64,000 nucleotides of DNA from Coriaria nepalensis. Taxonomy: Eukaryota; Streptophyta; Magnoliopsida; Cucurbitales; Coriariaceae. The number at the start of each line of letters is the position of its first letter. Position 1 is the first letter of the stretch. The stretch lies in NCBI GenBank assembly GCA_027186245.1, contig CP114486.1:3472001-3536000 (forward strand). The letters run 5' to 3'. The translations under genes and the position numbers were made by a program. The notes below the pieces were generated by a model. That model had not been told where the DNA came from, did not search any database, and was given only the letters and a program-made list of their open reading frames with translations. Of this stretch, positions 25,939 through 38,100 are shown piece by piece.

Positions 25939-28726
25939 ATTCTTATCAACCATCAATTTCAAGTTTGATAATCACATTGATTTGAGTGACAGAAGAAGTC
26001 ATCGCAAAGTGATCTCTCATCAACAAAATTTTCCGAGATTTCAATTACAAATTACAACCAGGCAACCAGCTTTGCTTGGAAAACATCAAACAGTGTGGGA
26101 GGCAGTGTGGGAGAGATATCCAATCAGCCTATTCGGGACTGTTCAGATCCAGACAAGAGAAGGTGGGTCCCGGAACAGAAACACATTCTCTTCGAAGGAC
26201 GGGGATTTCACTTGCGAGTGAGTGAGCAAGGATTTTGGATCTTATAAGATATATTTTTTACATATTTAATAGGAGAGATGAGGTGAGATTTATCATCCAC
26301 TCTCATAAAAAAATATATATATAAACACGTTTAATAAGATAATTTTTTTAGGGTGAGCCGCAATAACTACATAAAGAGGAGTGGGACGGACTATGCTCGT
26401 GTGGATCACGCGCGAAAAACCATCTGGTCTGAAGGTGACGTGGCCAGATTCGATCACCACGGGCGATGATGATCTGGTCGATGCGCGTCTACCTGTCATT
26501 CTTCTATTTTTGTACGGTCAGATCTTCTCCCTTGTCCGATTACCAACAAGATTGACAATTGGGCTCCAAATTTGCACACTTTACAGTCCCCTCCCTTCAT
26601 TAGAACCGTAACTACTAATATGTCCCTGCTTCTGTATTTAATTTATAACTTGAAAAAAAGATGGACATTTCTGATTTTCAGGACCATTAGTAATGGAATA
26701 TGAAGTTCAAAATTGATTCCTGAAAATAACAGGAAAGAGTCATCCATGTCATGACATGCAGGTTGGTCGTTGTCCATGTGTTGTAGTAAGATGCTTGTCT
26801 TATGCATTGGCTTGCATATATATGCCAGGTTCATGTAATAATTTTATTAATTATATTTCAAGCAAGAAACATAGGAAAAATGACAGAAAGGCCTGGTTAT
26901 AATAAAACAAGTAATTTGTCACGAGCTTGGACCAACACTATACTGTAAATTATTTATAAGATTTAAATAAAATCAACGACTTATTAATTATTTAAACTAA
27001 ATATTTACTGATTGATTAATATGAATAATTATTAAATAATATCGATCATATATTATATTTATAATTTTTCATAAAATTATATATTTTGTAAATTTTTTAA
27101 AATTTACATAATGGACTAAAAAGCTAAGATGCTCGTGTATATGGACCATGTGGGGGTAGCCTTTAAATAGGGTAGGGTGTCCTATGACCCTAAGAAAACG
27201 ATTGTACTTAAATTGATCTTGCTGGAAGATTGACCAACGATCTTGTTGTCCCTACTTTCCCCATCCGGTTCAATTCCTCATTAATTTCCCTTCAGGCCTG
27301 TCACTTCTTCAATCTCCCCCTATAACCAAGCCCCCATCAGCCTGCTCGTGCTTCCTTCCATCCTCTCCCTCTCTATGCCCTACGGATTGATATCTTCTCT
27401 GATTTATGGCAAAAGCAGGTCCAACACCAGCTTGACGTCGATCCACAAATGAAGGCCCTCTTTTTATTTATTTATTTATTTTTTATTTTTTAAAGTAAAA
27501 TTGGTACTCGTGTTGATTAGGTAACTGTGTATAAAGAAGGGTGATGATGGCAGTAGAAAGTAAGAAGTTTGTCCTCTGATAATAATATATGGAAACATTG
27601 AAACCATACAAATTAAATATTACATATGAGAAAATTTTCAAATAATTATATTTTTAATAAATTAATTAATTTTAATTAATATATATATATATATAATTTT
27701 TTTTTTTTTTTACTTACGATTAAGTGATGAATGAGTGATATCATAATTAACGACCCTTTTATTTATTAAAAATAAAAATAATAATTATCTTATTCAAAGT
27801 GTAATCATGAATGGCAATCATGTTAACTATATAAGCTAGGTAGGAAAATTATTTATTTTTTATAATTAATCATCACCCCATTAGGGTAGGAAGAGGTAAT
27901 TAATATCATTATTATTATTTTGTCATATATCATGATATGAGATGTTCATCCACTCATGCGTGCATTACATCTAGACTCCTCATTACTCAAAAGACATTTA
28001 TGGTACAAATGTATGATATAATCATGAGAATATCAGAATATATCAAACATTGTTAGATGTCGTGCGGGGTTTTGTACTTTATGATCGATTAAATTTCTCA
28101 TCTATTTTGAATTTTTAAGATAATTAAGAGTAATCTAAAACTCTTAATATTGATTATCTAATTTATTAAAGATCTAAACCTCAAAAAATAAGCTTCAAAT
28201 TCACCAAATTTGAACTTCAAATTACATTTTTTTTTTTAATGAATAATTTAAGACATTCAATAATTTGGGGACCGAATCTCCATCCATCTTCATAATCTTT
28301 AAATTTCATTTGAGCGAAAGGCATTCAAAATGGGCCCAAAGCTTTAGCTATAAAGTGGGGAAATTGGGCCTATGTATGTTTAACATAGTAACTAAAACTA
28401 GCCCACAATGAAAAATAGTGATTTTTTTTTATTTTTCCTTCTAAATCAATATATATTCATCTATGATGGAGGCAGATAAAATATGTTACAAACAACATCT
28501 TCTTCCTTTTTTTCCTCGCGTTTCCGTTCTGCTCTCCGCTTGTCGTCAACGGGGAGATCCTATCCTCATCATCTTCATTTGCTGCTTAATATCAATTAAT
28601 AAAGAAAAAGAAGAAGCTGAAGGAAGAACATTGCGGCAATAAGGACAAAGAAACGTTCCCTTCTGTATTTTACTCCTTATACGTCTACATCATTTGTTTT
28701 ACTTGCCCATAAATGGAGGCCTAGGC
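22343..28726. other. 6.4-kb gene-free AT-rich region
   Basis: No gene, RNA or coding relic could be supported on either strand. The stretch contains many simple repeats: TA runs near 22656-22690, 23596-23628 and 24143-24168, a T run near 25017-25044, and a CT run at about 25913-25938. A moderately GC-rich island at 25.8-26.6 kb gives open frames in both directions (up to 132 codons) without any recognisable family. A direct-repeat-like GAGCC/CGAGC-rich patch near 23240-23300 resembles retroelement debris but could not be assigned. Confidence 0.45.
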
Positions 28727-28732
28727 TATAAA
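28727..28732 (+). promoter_or_regulatory. TATA box of the FMO gene
   Basis: TATAAA lies 40-45 bases upstream of the ATG at 28772. If transcription starts about 30 bases downstream, the leader is only about 15 nt, which is unusually short. Confidence 0.5.
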
Positions 28733-28771
28733 ATTTTCATTCATTCAGTGTAGCAGAGTTTTCTATTTCAC

Positions 28772-30961
28772 ATGTCTATTCCGACTATTACGACCTTGCC
28801 CGTGCCACCCACTACCCCCTCAACCATCTCCCGCCATGTAGCAGTAATCGGCGCCGGCGCGGCTGGCTTAGTCGCTGCCCGTGAGCTCCGGCGGGAAGGC
28901 CACAAAGTGGTGGTCTACGAACGCGACGATCAAGTGGGCGGAACCTGGAACTACACACCGAAAGTAGAGTCCGATTTACTTGGGCTCGATCCAAACAGGT
29001 CCCTAATACATTCCAGCCTCTACCAATCTCTAAGAACAAATCTGCCCAGAGAGGTAATGGGTTTTCTAGACTACCCTTTTGTGGCCCGGGTCGAGAAAGG
29101 TAGAGATCAGAGAAGGTTTCCGGGTCATAAAGAGGTGCTGATGTATTTAAAAGAATTTGAAAGGGCTTTTGGGGTAGGTGAATTGGTGAGATTTGAAACG
29201 GAGGTTGTGTTTGTTGGATTGGAGGACTTTGGGAGGTGGAAAGTCCGGTCGAGAAGCAGAGGAGGTGAAGTGTGTCAGGAAGAGATTTTCGATGCTGTGG
29301 TTATCTGTAATGGCCATCATTCAAAGCCTAATCTACCTGTAATTCCTGGTAAATCTCTCTTCTTCTTGTTCTTTACCAAGATGTTTGTTTAGGATTGAGT
29401 ATAATTGCATAATGATGATACAATTGAATGGTCATCTGATTCTATGAGAATTTGAAATGCAAAATGCAATTTGAAGTTAGCTGTGATGTACCAAGATGTT
29501 TGTTTAGGATTGAGTATAATTGCATAATGATGATACAATTGAATGGTCATCTGATTCTGTGAGAATTTGAAATGCAAAATGCAATTTGAAGTTAGTTGTG
29601 ATGAGAAAGAGGGGAAAAGTTTTGATTTTGATTAGTATTTATACTCTGTTCAGGAATAGATGCTTGGCCAGGAAAGCAAATGCATAGTCACAATTACCGT
29701 GTTCCCAATCCATTTCGAGGCCAGGTATGTGACAGGTTTCTGCTTTACCCCTTTTCGCCTAAATGCTTTAGTTTTTTGCATTGGATTTGTGTCTCATTCT
29801 TAACTACAACTCAAGCCTAATGCTTTCGCTCATTTTATACCATATTTTGTGATCTTGGACTGGGAAGGTGGTGGCATTGATAGGGAGTGCTGCAAGTGCT
29901 GCTGACATTTCTCGGGATATAGCTCAAGTTGCTAAACAAGTGCACATTGCTGCTAGATCAGTTACTGAGGGTGCGATTGGGAAGCTCCCTGGCCATGATA
30001 ATATATGGCAACATCCTATGGTAAAGTACAAATTTCTTCCCAATGGTGGATGAAAATGAGTTTTTTTTCCTCTCTTTTTAGTCGTACTTTTTTTGAATAT
30101 AAGAATCTAATGCCAGATAGAAACCGTCCATGAAGATGGTAGCGTGGTTTTTCAAGACAGAAGCATTGTATTTGCTGATATCATTGTTCATTGCACGGGG
30201 TATGTATGTATATGTATATATATATATATATGCGTGTGTGTACCATACAACTTAATTTTGCCTAAAACTGAATTAAGTACTTTATTTTACTTTCGTTTTA
30301 AAGGTACAAGTATCATTTCCCATTTCTTGAAACCAATGGCATTGTGAATGTAGAAGACAACTGTGTGGGCCCCCTATACAAACATGTGTTCCCTCCGGCA
30401 TTGGCCCCTTCCCTTTCCTTTGTTGGGTTACCGTGGAAGGTGTTAATCTATTGAAGAACTCATATACGAACTTTATTCTTTGAATCCTTTTCAGAACATG
30501 GATTGAGTTTACTGTCTGGTTTTTGTAGGTTGTTCCTTTCCCGTTGGTTGAATTACAGAGCAAGTGGATAGCTGGGATTTTGTCCAATAAACTTGAGCTT
30601 CCGTCCACAGAGGAGATGATCAAAGATGTTGAAGCCTTTTATCTTAAGCTTGAATCTCTGAGTAGACCTAAGCGATACACTCATAATATAGGGGACCATC
30701 AGGTAAAAACTTAATCTTTGTTGATACTGCTGTTAATGAGTCAACTATTTGATTTTAACGTCTAAGATTTGTTTGGGGCAGTTTGATTACGATGATTGGC
30801 TTGCTAGTCAATGTGGTTACCGTTTAATAGAACAATGGAGAAAGGAAATGTATTCAATGACTTCCAAGAATAGGCAGGACAGGCCAGAGACGTACCGTGA
30901 TGAGTGGGATGATCATGACCTTTTGGTGCCGGCTTATGAAGATTTCAAACAACACATCTAA
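28772..30961 (+). CDS. Flavin-containing monooxygenase, FMO GS-OX-like
   Basis: FAD- and NADPH-dependent monooxygenase of the plant S-oxygenating clade. Brassicales members oxidise methylthioalkyl glucosinolates; members in other plants have mostly unknown sulfur or nitrogen substrates. Exons are 28772-29348, 29654-29724, 29868-30020, 30117-30199, 30304-30439, 30529-30702 and 30782-30961. They total 1374 nt, or 457 aa, the normal family length. The FAD-binding GAGAAG is at residues 27-32, followed by VVYERDDQVGGTWNY. The FMO signature WPGKQMHSHNYR is at 197-208. The NADPH site follows as VVALIGSAASAADISRD (217 on), with Ala in the last Gly position. The C-terminus has FDYDDWLASQCG and PETYRDEWDDHD. 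Intron 1 carries a recent 115-bp tandem duplication. The exact substrate cannot be read from the sequence. Confidence 0.95.
29374..29603 (+). repeat. 115-bp tandem duplication in FMO intron 1
   Basis: Two head-to-tail copies, 29374-29488 and 29489-29603, differ at only about two positions, so the duplication is recent. The copies start just inside intron 1 and do not touch its splice sites. Confidence 0.9.
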
Positions 30962-31553
30962 AATCAAATTTTAAAGTCTATGAAATTGTGATTAAAAAAA
31001 AAATGGTGTATAGAAATAAGACAGAAAAAAATCTTGGTTATTAGGGTTAGCAGTGCATTGTGACTGTAAGTTGTAACCTTCTTTTAATAATGCATTCATG
31101 ATGTAAGACTGGAGTTTGTAAGGCTTTTAGGGTTACTTGAATTTGAAAATTTCTTAAGGTTTATGATAAATGTTATGGTGTGAAATTAAGTTATGATTAA
31201 TGATACTTTGTCTTCGTAATTGGCCCCCTTCCCCTGCTCATCCACGCTATAAGCTTGTCCATCAAAACACGCGGGAAAATGGAGATCTATCAAGAGTCAA
31301 GACTCCAGATTGGTTTGACTTTGTTGGTATTTTATTTCAAACATAATCGAGATGAAAATAATAATACCTTTATTTTACCAGTTAGTAGCGCCATTATGGC
31401 ATTATGTGCTCAGAGAAATGGCTTGGTTTTAAGATCTTAAACAACCCTATTAACTACGAACTTGAGATATGAGGAGTCTTCACCTTTTTCTCTACAAAAT
31501 TAGGAATTTGGGATCATCAGAAGAGACCGAATAAACCTATCGAACCGGAAAAG
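30962..31553. other. Intergenic between convergent FMO and PLATZ genes
   Basis: About 590 bp holding the 3' UTRs of two convergent genes. No further feature recognised. Confidence 0.5.
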
Positions 31554-32615
31554 TCAGTACATAGGGGACCTCCGAGGAACACACTTCCGCCGGTTCACAA
31601 CGTCGGAGACTTCAACCGCCTGCGATGAACATCTCGGCTCGGACAAATCTTGAGGATTAGTACTACTACACTTGAGCACTTGTGTAATTCCACTACTTGT
31701 CGACCCAGATGGTGAACCGGATGAGCCATGGACGAGTTCACATTCCGTAATGTTCTCAGATATTGTTTCGCTTTCTAGTTGAAGAAATTCGTTACCATCA
31801 AACTGCTTTTGGATCCTCACCACGTAGTGAACCTAAAAATAACAATAAAAAATATGAACTCGATTGAAATGGTGTAAAAAAGAAACAAACATTGAAGTAT
31901 AAAGATGAATCAAGACCTTGCAATAGAGGGAGCAGAAGAGGAAAGGGTCTTGAAGGCTACGATCACAAGTAATGCAGAATTTTCCAGACCCTCTAACTGA
32001 TCTTGAAATTGGCCTTTGCTTTAGAAACGCCACTTTTGCACTATTTGTTGTGTATGGCTGTCCCCACCAAAATTAAATAAAATAAAAAAATAAAAAAAAA
32101 ACGTCAACTTAGTTATTGATACTTACTTGAACAAGTGAACAGTTGATGAGTTTATGGGCATCACACAACCTTATAACATCATTGTAAACATACCTTCTTA
32201 TCTGAAAACCAAAAGAGGAAAGTTAATTAGATACTAATTTGGATTAAACAATGTTTAAGGAAACTAATTAATGAAGTTAAGTACCTGTAGGATATGATGA
32301 TGAGGAGGGTGAGAGGGTAAGCAGTGAGTGCACATGGTAGTGCAACAATCCAAGCAGAAGATGTTCTTCTCATTCTTCTTAGTGTTCTCATGAATTTCAC
32401 AAGGATTGAAGAATTTACTGTCTTCACCTAGAAGAATTTCAAGCCATTGAGGGATAATAACATTACATGAAGAATTGCTGCAACTTTTCTGACTCATAAT
32501 TCGATCCTGTGGGGGAAAAAACTACAAATTAAGAAACATGAATAAAGGAAAACAAAGATGCAGATCGTTGCAGAAAATTAAAGTAACTTACCATATTCTC
32601 TACTTTTATTCTCAT
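31554..32615 (-). CDS. PLATZ zinc-binding transcription factor
   Basis: Plant-specific PLATZ protein that binds A/T-rich DNA and usually represses transcription. Minus-strand exons are 32615-32592, 32506-32285, 32201-32127, 32057-31917 and 31832-31554. They total 741 nt, or 246 aa, in one frame. The zinc region is complete: C-x2-H (CEIH), 11 residues, then C-x2-C (CLDC), 4 residues, then C-x2-C (CTHC) followed by L-P-S-H. It is followed by IRRYVYNDVIRLCDAHKLIN, TTNSAKVAFLKQRP and the second cluster CITCDRSLQDPFLFCSLYCK. The C-terminal third is Ser/Thr-rich and low in conservation. The first exon of 24 nt adds eight residues. A second ATG at 32497 would give a protein 11 residues shorter, starting MSQKSC. 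Confidence 0.9.
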
Positions 32616-34810
32616 GAGAACGTTTTCTTCTGTGTCTTTTTGTAAGGTAAAAGTGAGAGGGAGAGGAAGATGGTACGGCGGTGACCGTTTGCTGCAGCAG
32701 CAGCCGCAGCTACTTAGGTTAGTGTCACGTTACCAATGTTAGATTGATTGCTTAAAAATGGAGGTTGGTTTTCATTTAATAACAAAGCAGTAAAAACAAA
32801 CAGCAAAAGGCAGGTGGGATCGCTGATGTATTGAAACTTGATATATATATATATATATATACATAATTTAAAGACATTATTATACGAGTATAATTCAAAC
32901 ACTATCTAACTCTGTCTACTTCATTTTTAAGAGACTTCCATAACTCACATTCAGTATTAGAACGGTAAACGAAGCTGACTTTCTTCCCCAGATTTTCAGG
33001 CACAAAATACTATCAAAATCAAATACCTCACAGCACGATGGTGAGCAGCTGTAGTATAATTATTGATCTCGACCTACATACTCTGAACGGGCCCACGTTT
33101 GTCCTACTTGATTACATCATGTCATGTTACATATAAGCACGTGTAGGTATAAATAAAGGGTGATAAAAAGAGGTGTACATTTTAGTCAGAGAAAGGTGCT
33201 CGATGAGCTCACAATTTCAGAGTTGATGTCGCCCTCACAAAAACATCGCTCCTTAATTAGCCGCCTTTGCTTTCAATGCAAATACTCTCACCGTTCAACC
33301 TTTGGATTGTCATGCTAAACAGCCCTTTCAGGCCCGTTCATTTCGACTTGGGCTTCTTATCAGGCCTACTAGCGACTTGCCAGGCCCAACTTAAGTTTTT
33401 TACCCACCAACTACGTTTTTAAAAAAATTTTTAAATTACGTTTTTAATGAAACAAAACATTTCAATTTGGACAAAAACTTGAAACAGAGTTAGGGTTTAG
33501 TTTTACGATTTCATCTCTACTTCTTCTATGCCTCGATCATGGTGTCCATCTTCCAATTTCGAGCCAACGTAAAAAGATATTCCCAATTCTGTTTGAAGTT
33601 CAGTTCGACCTTCTTCTTCTTACCTACAGTTCAAGAGTTGTTGACGCGAATATACCTTAAACAAGAAGATACGTGGGCACAAGGAAGGAATAGAGATAGG
33701 TGGTCCAAGTGGTGAATCGATGGAGGAAAGAAAATGAAAGAGATGAGGGTGGAGGAGGGAGGGGGATATGAGAATATGAACTATATGATGTTTGCAATTA
33801 TAATTACAAAAAATGAGTTCTAAAACACAAAAATCAAGTGAAATCTTGATTTCTAAAATATATATATAAATATATTTAATTTTAATTTATAAATATACAG
33901 ACCAATTCAAACCTAATTGCATATTAAAAAAACGATCGTCTCTGTTTTTCTCGCATGAAAAACCTCACAACATTTTTCTTCTCTCTTTTGGCCAAAAGAA
34001 AAAAAAAAGAAACATTTGTTCTTTCTTTTTCATGGCAACAAAACCTCACAAAATCAAAAGGTTCTCATCTTCTCTTTCTCGATCTTTCTTTCTCTCCAAA
34101 CAGATAGAACAGACAACAAAACCGGATTTTTCATTTCATGAAATAAAAGAAATAAATGCTGATTAATTTGCTCGTCATTTATGTTGAAGTTAATTTCATG
34201 ATACGGTATTTTTCAAGGTCTAAAACGGTCGAACCCAGAAAAATCATTTCCCAAGTGAGCCATGTCGATCCTTCTCTCTCTCTCTCAAGGCTCAAGCGGC
34301 CATGAAAAAGAGAATATATGTTTTTCTTTTTTTTTGGTTGAAATGACAAAGTTTTGATTTATTACTTTGTGGGTCCTTTAAGTTTTTTTTTTTCACCCCG
34401 ATTTCTTATAACCGTTGGATCTATTTAAATAAGATCTAACGGTCATAAATAGAAAAGATGAGGCTCCTCTGCTCAACGAGCCCCACCTCTCCCCCCCTTC
34501 AAACGGGAAAGCCCACTTGGATGTGCTGTCAAACCTCAAATATAGTTGTATTGAAAAGACGCAAGGAATGCATGCTGCCTGATTGCCTCCCTACTTCACC
34601 ATTGGCGTAATCGCCCATTGATTTACTCCAGCCTACCCTCCGAAGTTCGAATAGGATAAACCCAGAAAGCCCCTTTTCTTCTTTTTATCATTCTCTAATG
34701 GGCTCTGTATACCTTTTTTCACTCTCATTCTTCTCAACCCATCTATATATGAGCTGAAAAACTTCAATTCGGAGAAAGGTTTTTCTTTTCCTCTGTTTGG
34801 AGTGGAAAAA
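32616..34810. other. Intergenic between divergent PLATZ and KAS III genes
   Basis: A shared upstream region of about 2.2 kb between two genes that point away from each other. It contains a short TA run near 32840-32860 and CT-rich tracts near 34270-34290 and 34490. A TATATAT at about 34744-34750 fits a KAS III TATA box. No coding segment recognised. Confidence 0.45.
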
Positions 34811-36844
34811 ATGTCAAATTCGAGTGGTTTTTTCGCGCCTTCTGTTCCGAGCTTGAGGGGTAGGATTAAGCCTTCATTACGCACTTCCCGATCTGGGTTT
34901 TACTCGCCTGAGGGCTCGTCCAAGACGATATTCTGTTGCAGCAGCGCCATTAAAGGTGAAGATAAGCTCTCCTCTAGAGTTTCCCCTTCTGTAAATCGGG
35001 TCCACAGGTGAGTTTCATTTCCATTTTCTTTTGCATATGCGTTTGTTAATAAACCTTAATCAGAATGACTGGTAACAGAAGCAGGATTTCTGATTTACGG
35101 ATCGGTTTTCTGTTTAAAAAAAAGCTTTTTAGTTGAGCTAGTTTATTGGTCAATTAAGATCTAAAAGTTGAGCTTTGTGAGAGAGATTACTTATTAGCTA
35201 ATGGGAAGAGTGGATTTACAGGCTAGTCAATAAAGGGTGCAAATTAGTAGGTTGTGGATCAGCAGTACCCACTCTTCAAATCTCCAATTGCGATCTTGCA
35301 GAGATAGTCGATACTAATGATGAATGGATTTCTGTCCGTACTGGGATTAGAAATCGACGAATTCTCTCTGGTACAGCTTTTCAGGAAGGGACATGTTTAA
35401 TCTGTCTTGAGTGTTTTTGCATAGAACCAACATCTGAACTATCATACAAGGTAACCTTCTGTCTGAATGTTTTTGTGTTCCAGGGAAAGATAATGGTTTG
35501 ACCGCATTGGCAGCAGAGGCTGCTAGGAAAGCTCTTCAAATGGCAGAGGTACATCCAGATGATGTAGACCTTGTTCTCATGTGCACTTCTACGCCTGAAG
35601 ATCTTTTTGGTAGCGCTCCTCAGGTATCATTTTACAATTCAGCAATCATGTTGTGGCATTGCGAATATGGTCAAATTTGTTATTTTCTTTAATAATGTTT
35701 TGTGATGAATTGTTAGATTCAAAAAGCACTTGGCTGCAAGAGAAATCCCCTGTCCTATGATATTACGGCGGCTTGTAGCGGATTTGTCTTGGGTCTAGTC
35801 TCGGCTGCTTGTCATATTAGGGGTAAGGGATTTTGTTGGCTTTTCGGCTCTTCAAGATATATAGATGAATATATACCAATTAAATTTGTTATGCTGTTAA
35901 ATGGACTACAACTTGGTGGTACTATACAGGAGGTGGATTTCAAAATGTGCTAGTTATTGGGGCCGATTCGCTTTCTCGATATGTTGATTGGAGGGATAGA
36001 GGCACTTGTATTCTCTTTGGAGATGCTGCTGGTGCTGTATTAGTACAGGTGGAATGGTGTTATTATCTTTTCGTTCTGACGTTGCTGAAATCTATATTAT
36101 ATTGTAAATGTTTTGTTTTCTTATTCTCGACATTAGTTGATATTTGACAATTTTGAGCAGGCTTGTGATGTTGAGGATGATGGTTTATTCGGTTTCGACG
36201 TACATAGTGATGGAGACGGTCAAAGGTATATTCTTGTATATATATAATATACAAATTCTAATTTTGCATGAGGGTAATTTGACTTAACATCTAATCTGTG
36301 TTGATTAAGCAGACATTTAAATGCTGGGATCAAGGAAAATGAAACAGACCAAGAAGCGTTAGGTTCTAATGGTTCGGTTGTAGACTTTCCTCCAAGACAC
36401 TCTTCATATTCATGCATTCAAATGAACGGAAAAGAGGTTTTCCGGTTTGCTGTAAGATGTGTGCCCCAGTCAATTGAGTCCGCTCTAAAAAACGCCGGCC
36501 TCTCTAGCTCTAGCATTGATTGGTTACTTCTCCATCAGGTATTGTACTCTTACACCATCTATGAATAAGATCCAAACGTCCTAATAAAAATTCTTACAAT
36601 GAAATTTGATAAATGCATGCAGGCAAACCAGAGGATAATTGATGCAGTTGCTACTCGTTTAGAAGTCCCATCCGAAAGGGTCATATCAAATTTGGCTAAT
36701 TATGGGAATACAAGCGCTGCTTCTATTCCTTTAGCTCTTGACGAAGCTGTTAGAAGTGGTAGGGTAAAGGCCAGTGATACTATTGCTGCAGCTGGTTTTG
36801 GAGCTGGTCTAACATGGGGCTCCGCAATTATCCGATGGGGATGA
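34811..36844 (+). CDS. KASIII: Chloroplast 3-oxoacyl-ACP synthase III (KAS III)
   Basis: Starts plastid fatty-acid synthesis by condensing acetyl-CoA with malonyl-ACP to acetoacetyl-ACP. Exons are 34811-35007, 35222-35370, 35484-35623, 35717-35822, 35930-36048, 36161-36225, 36313-36538 and 36623-36844. They total 1224 nt, or 407 aa; Arabidopsis KAS III is about 404. Residues 1 to about 60 form a Ser/Arg-rich plastid transit peptide starting [11 protein letters not shown]. The catalytic triad is complete: C182 in [10 protein letters not shown]333 in WLLLHQANQR and N363 in NYGNTSAAS. Other landmarks are [19 protein letters not shown] and [16 protein letters not shown] at the C-terminus. No lesion is seen. 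The start was chosen by alignment with the family's MxNxSGFF start. Confidence 0.97.
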
Positions 36845-38100
36845 TCGTATCCTATAGTAATAAAAACGACGATTATTATGAGCTCTCGGTTTTTAATAAT
36901 CTTAATTCTTTATCTTTTAGTCTAATAATTTCTTATTTCTCTTTTTTTTAAGACATTGGTGGTGGGGATTTGGATTCAGTTTACTGTATGGGTCTTAGAC
37001 GGAAGACTCATGATTGGAATTGTATAAAACTCAATTCCCACCATTCTTGTTTTGGCATATCAGTAGATCATTTTATAAAAGAATAAAAACAATTCGTTTG
37101 GGATATAATATATTTGTGATTAAAGTCTGGACCGAATCCAAACCGATTGATGTGGTTGCTTTTAGGCTAGCCAGAATGTTGTGGGCTCAAGTAATAGTGG
37201 GTGGATTGGGAACATTGTAACAAAGAATGAAAGCTTTTGACATTACTTTGCTGATTTCTATGCTTTTTTACATACAAGTGCTGCCTCTCTTCTAACCGTG
37301 GGCCGAATTTTGTTCTCTTTGAGGGCCCATGAGTAGCATATGCATCCTTTCCCCCATTCCCCCCCTAAATTCAATCAACCCCCCCCCCCCCCCCTCTCTC
37401 TCTCTCTCACTCAAATGTGGATCCCATATTTATATCTGCAATGTCTATTTCCAATAATTTATATAGTTTTTGATGTATTTTATTCACCGGAGACTATAAA
37501 TTGATCTGAATAATTATAACATATAGTTTGATGCATATATAAAAGTATAATTGAGCTAGTTATTTTATTTAGTTTATTCATTTCCCCAAGTTGGAAATGT
37601 TGATTAAAACTTTGATTCCAATATTATTGTTTCAAATAATTGAAACTAATGACATGAGGTAGAAAAAAGAAGATAATGAATGGTAGGTTTATATCGAAAT
37701 TTGAAATACGTAATAATTATGTTTTTTTAAAAGTAATATTTTTTTGCTTACAGATTATTATGAAAATAACTTTCAAGATATAATAAGCGTTCGAGAATTT
37801 TTCGCTAAGTAAGAGAAAAACTTAGCACTGAATATATGAACTAGTTTTGACAGTGGAGGAAGAAGTAGAGAATTAAATGATATTCTCTTCTACTACATAT
37901 TCCCCTTATTTATATACAAAATGATATATTTAGCACAATAGTCACTGTTTCATCAATAGTATATTGTTTGGCGAAAACAATTAAACAAATTTTCAATAGC
38001 AATAATTTTAAATTATATGAAGTCAAACTTTAATGGTATTTAATAAATTTAAATATCAACCACTAAAGTCAAAGGTCAAAAAACTAAATCATTTAGCTAC
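36845..38100. other. Intergenic, 3' flank of KAS III
   Basis: Contains the KAS III 3' UTR and no gene. A compound simple repeat lies at about 37379-37409: 16 C followed by a CT run. The right end merges into the Copia relic. Confidence 0.5.

Noticed and set aside
25823..26611. Open frames of 132, 68 and 76 codons on both strands
   Set aside because: No recognisable domain, low-complexity LSLSLS stretch from a CT repeat, and overlapping frames on opposite strands. Treated as non-coding.
37379..37409. Poly-C/CT tract as a functional element
   Set aside because: Compound simple repeat in the 3' flank of KAS III without other support.
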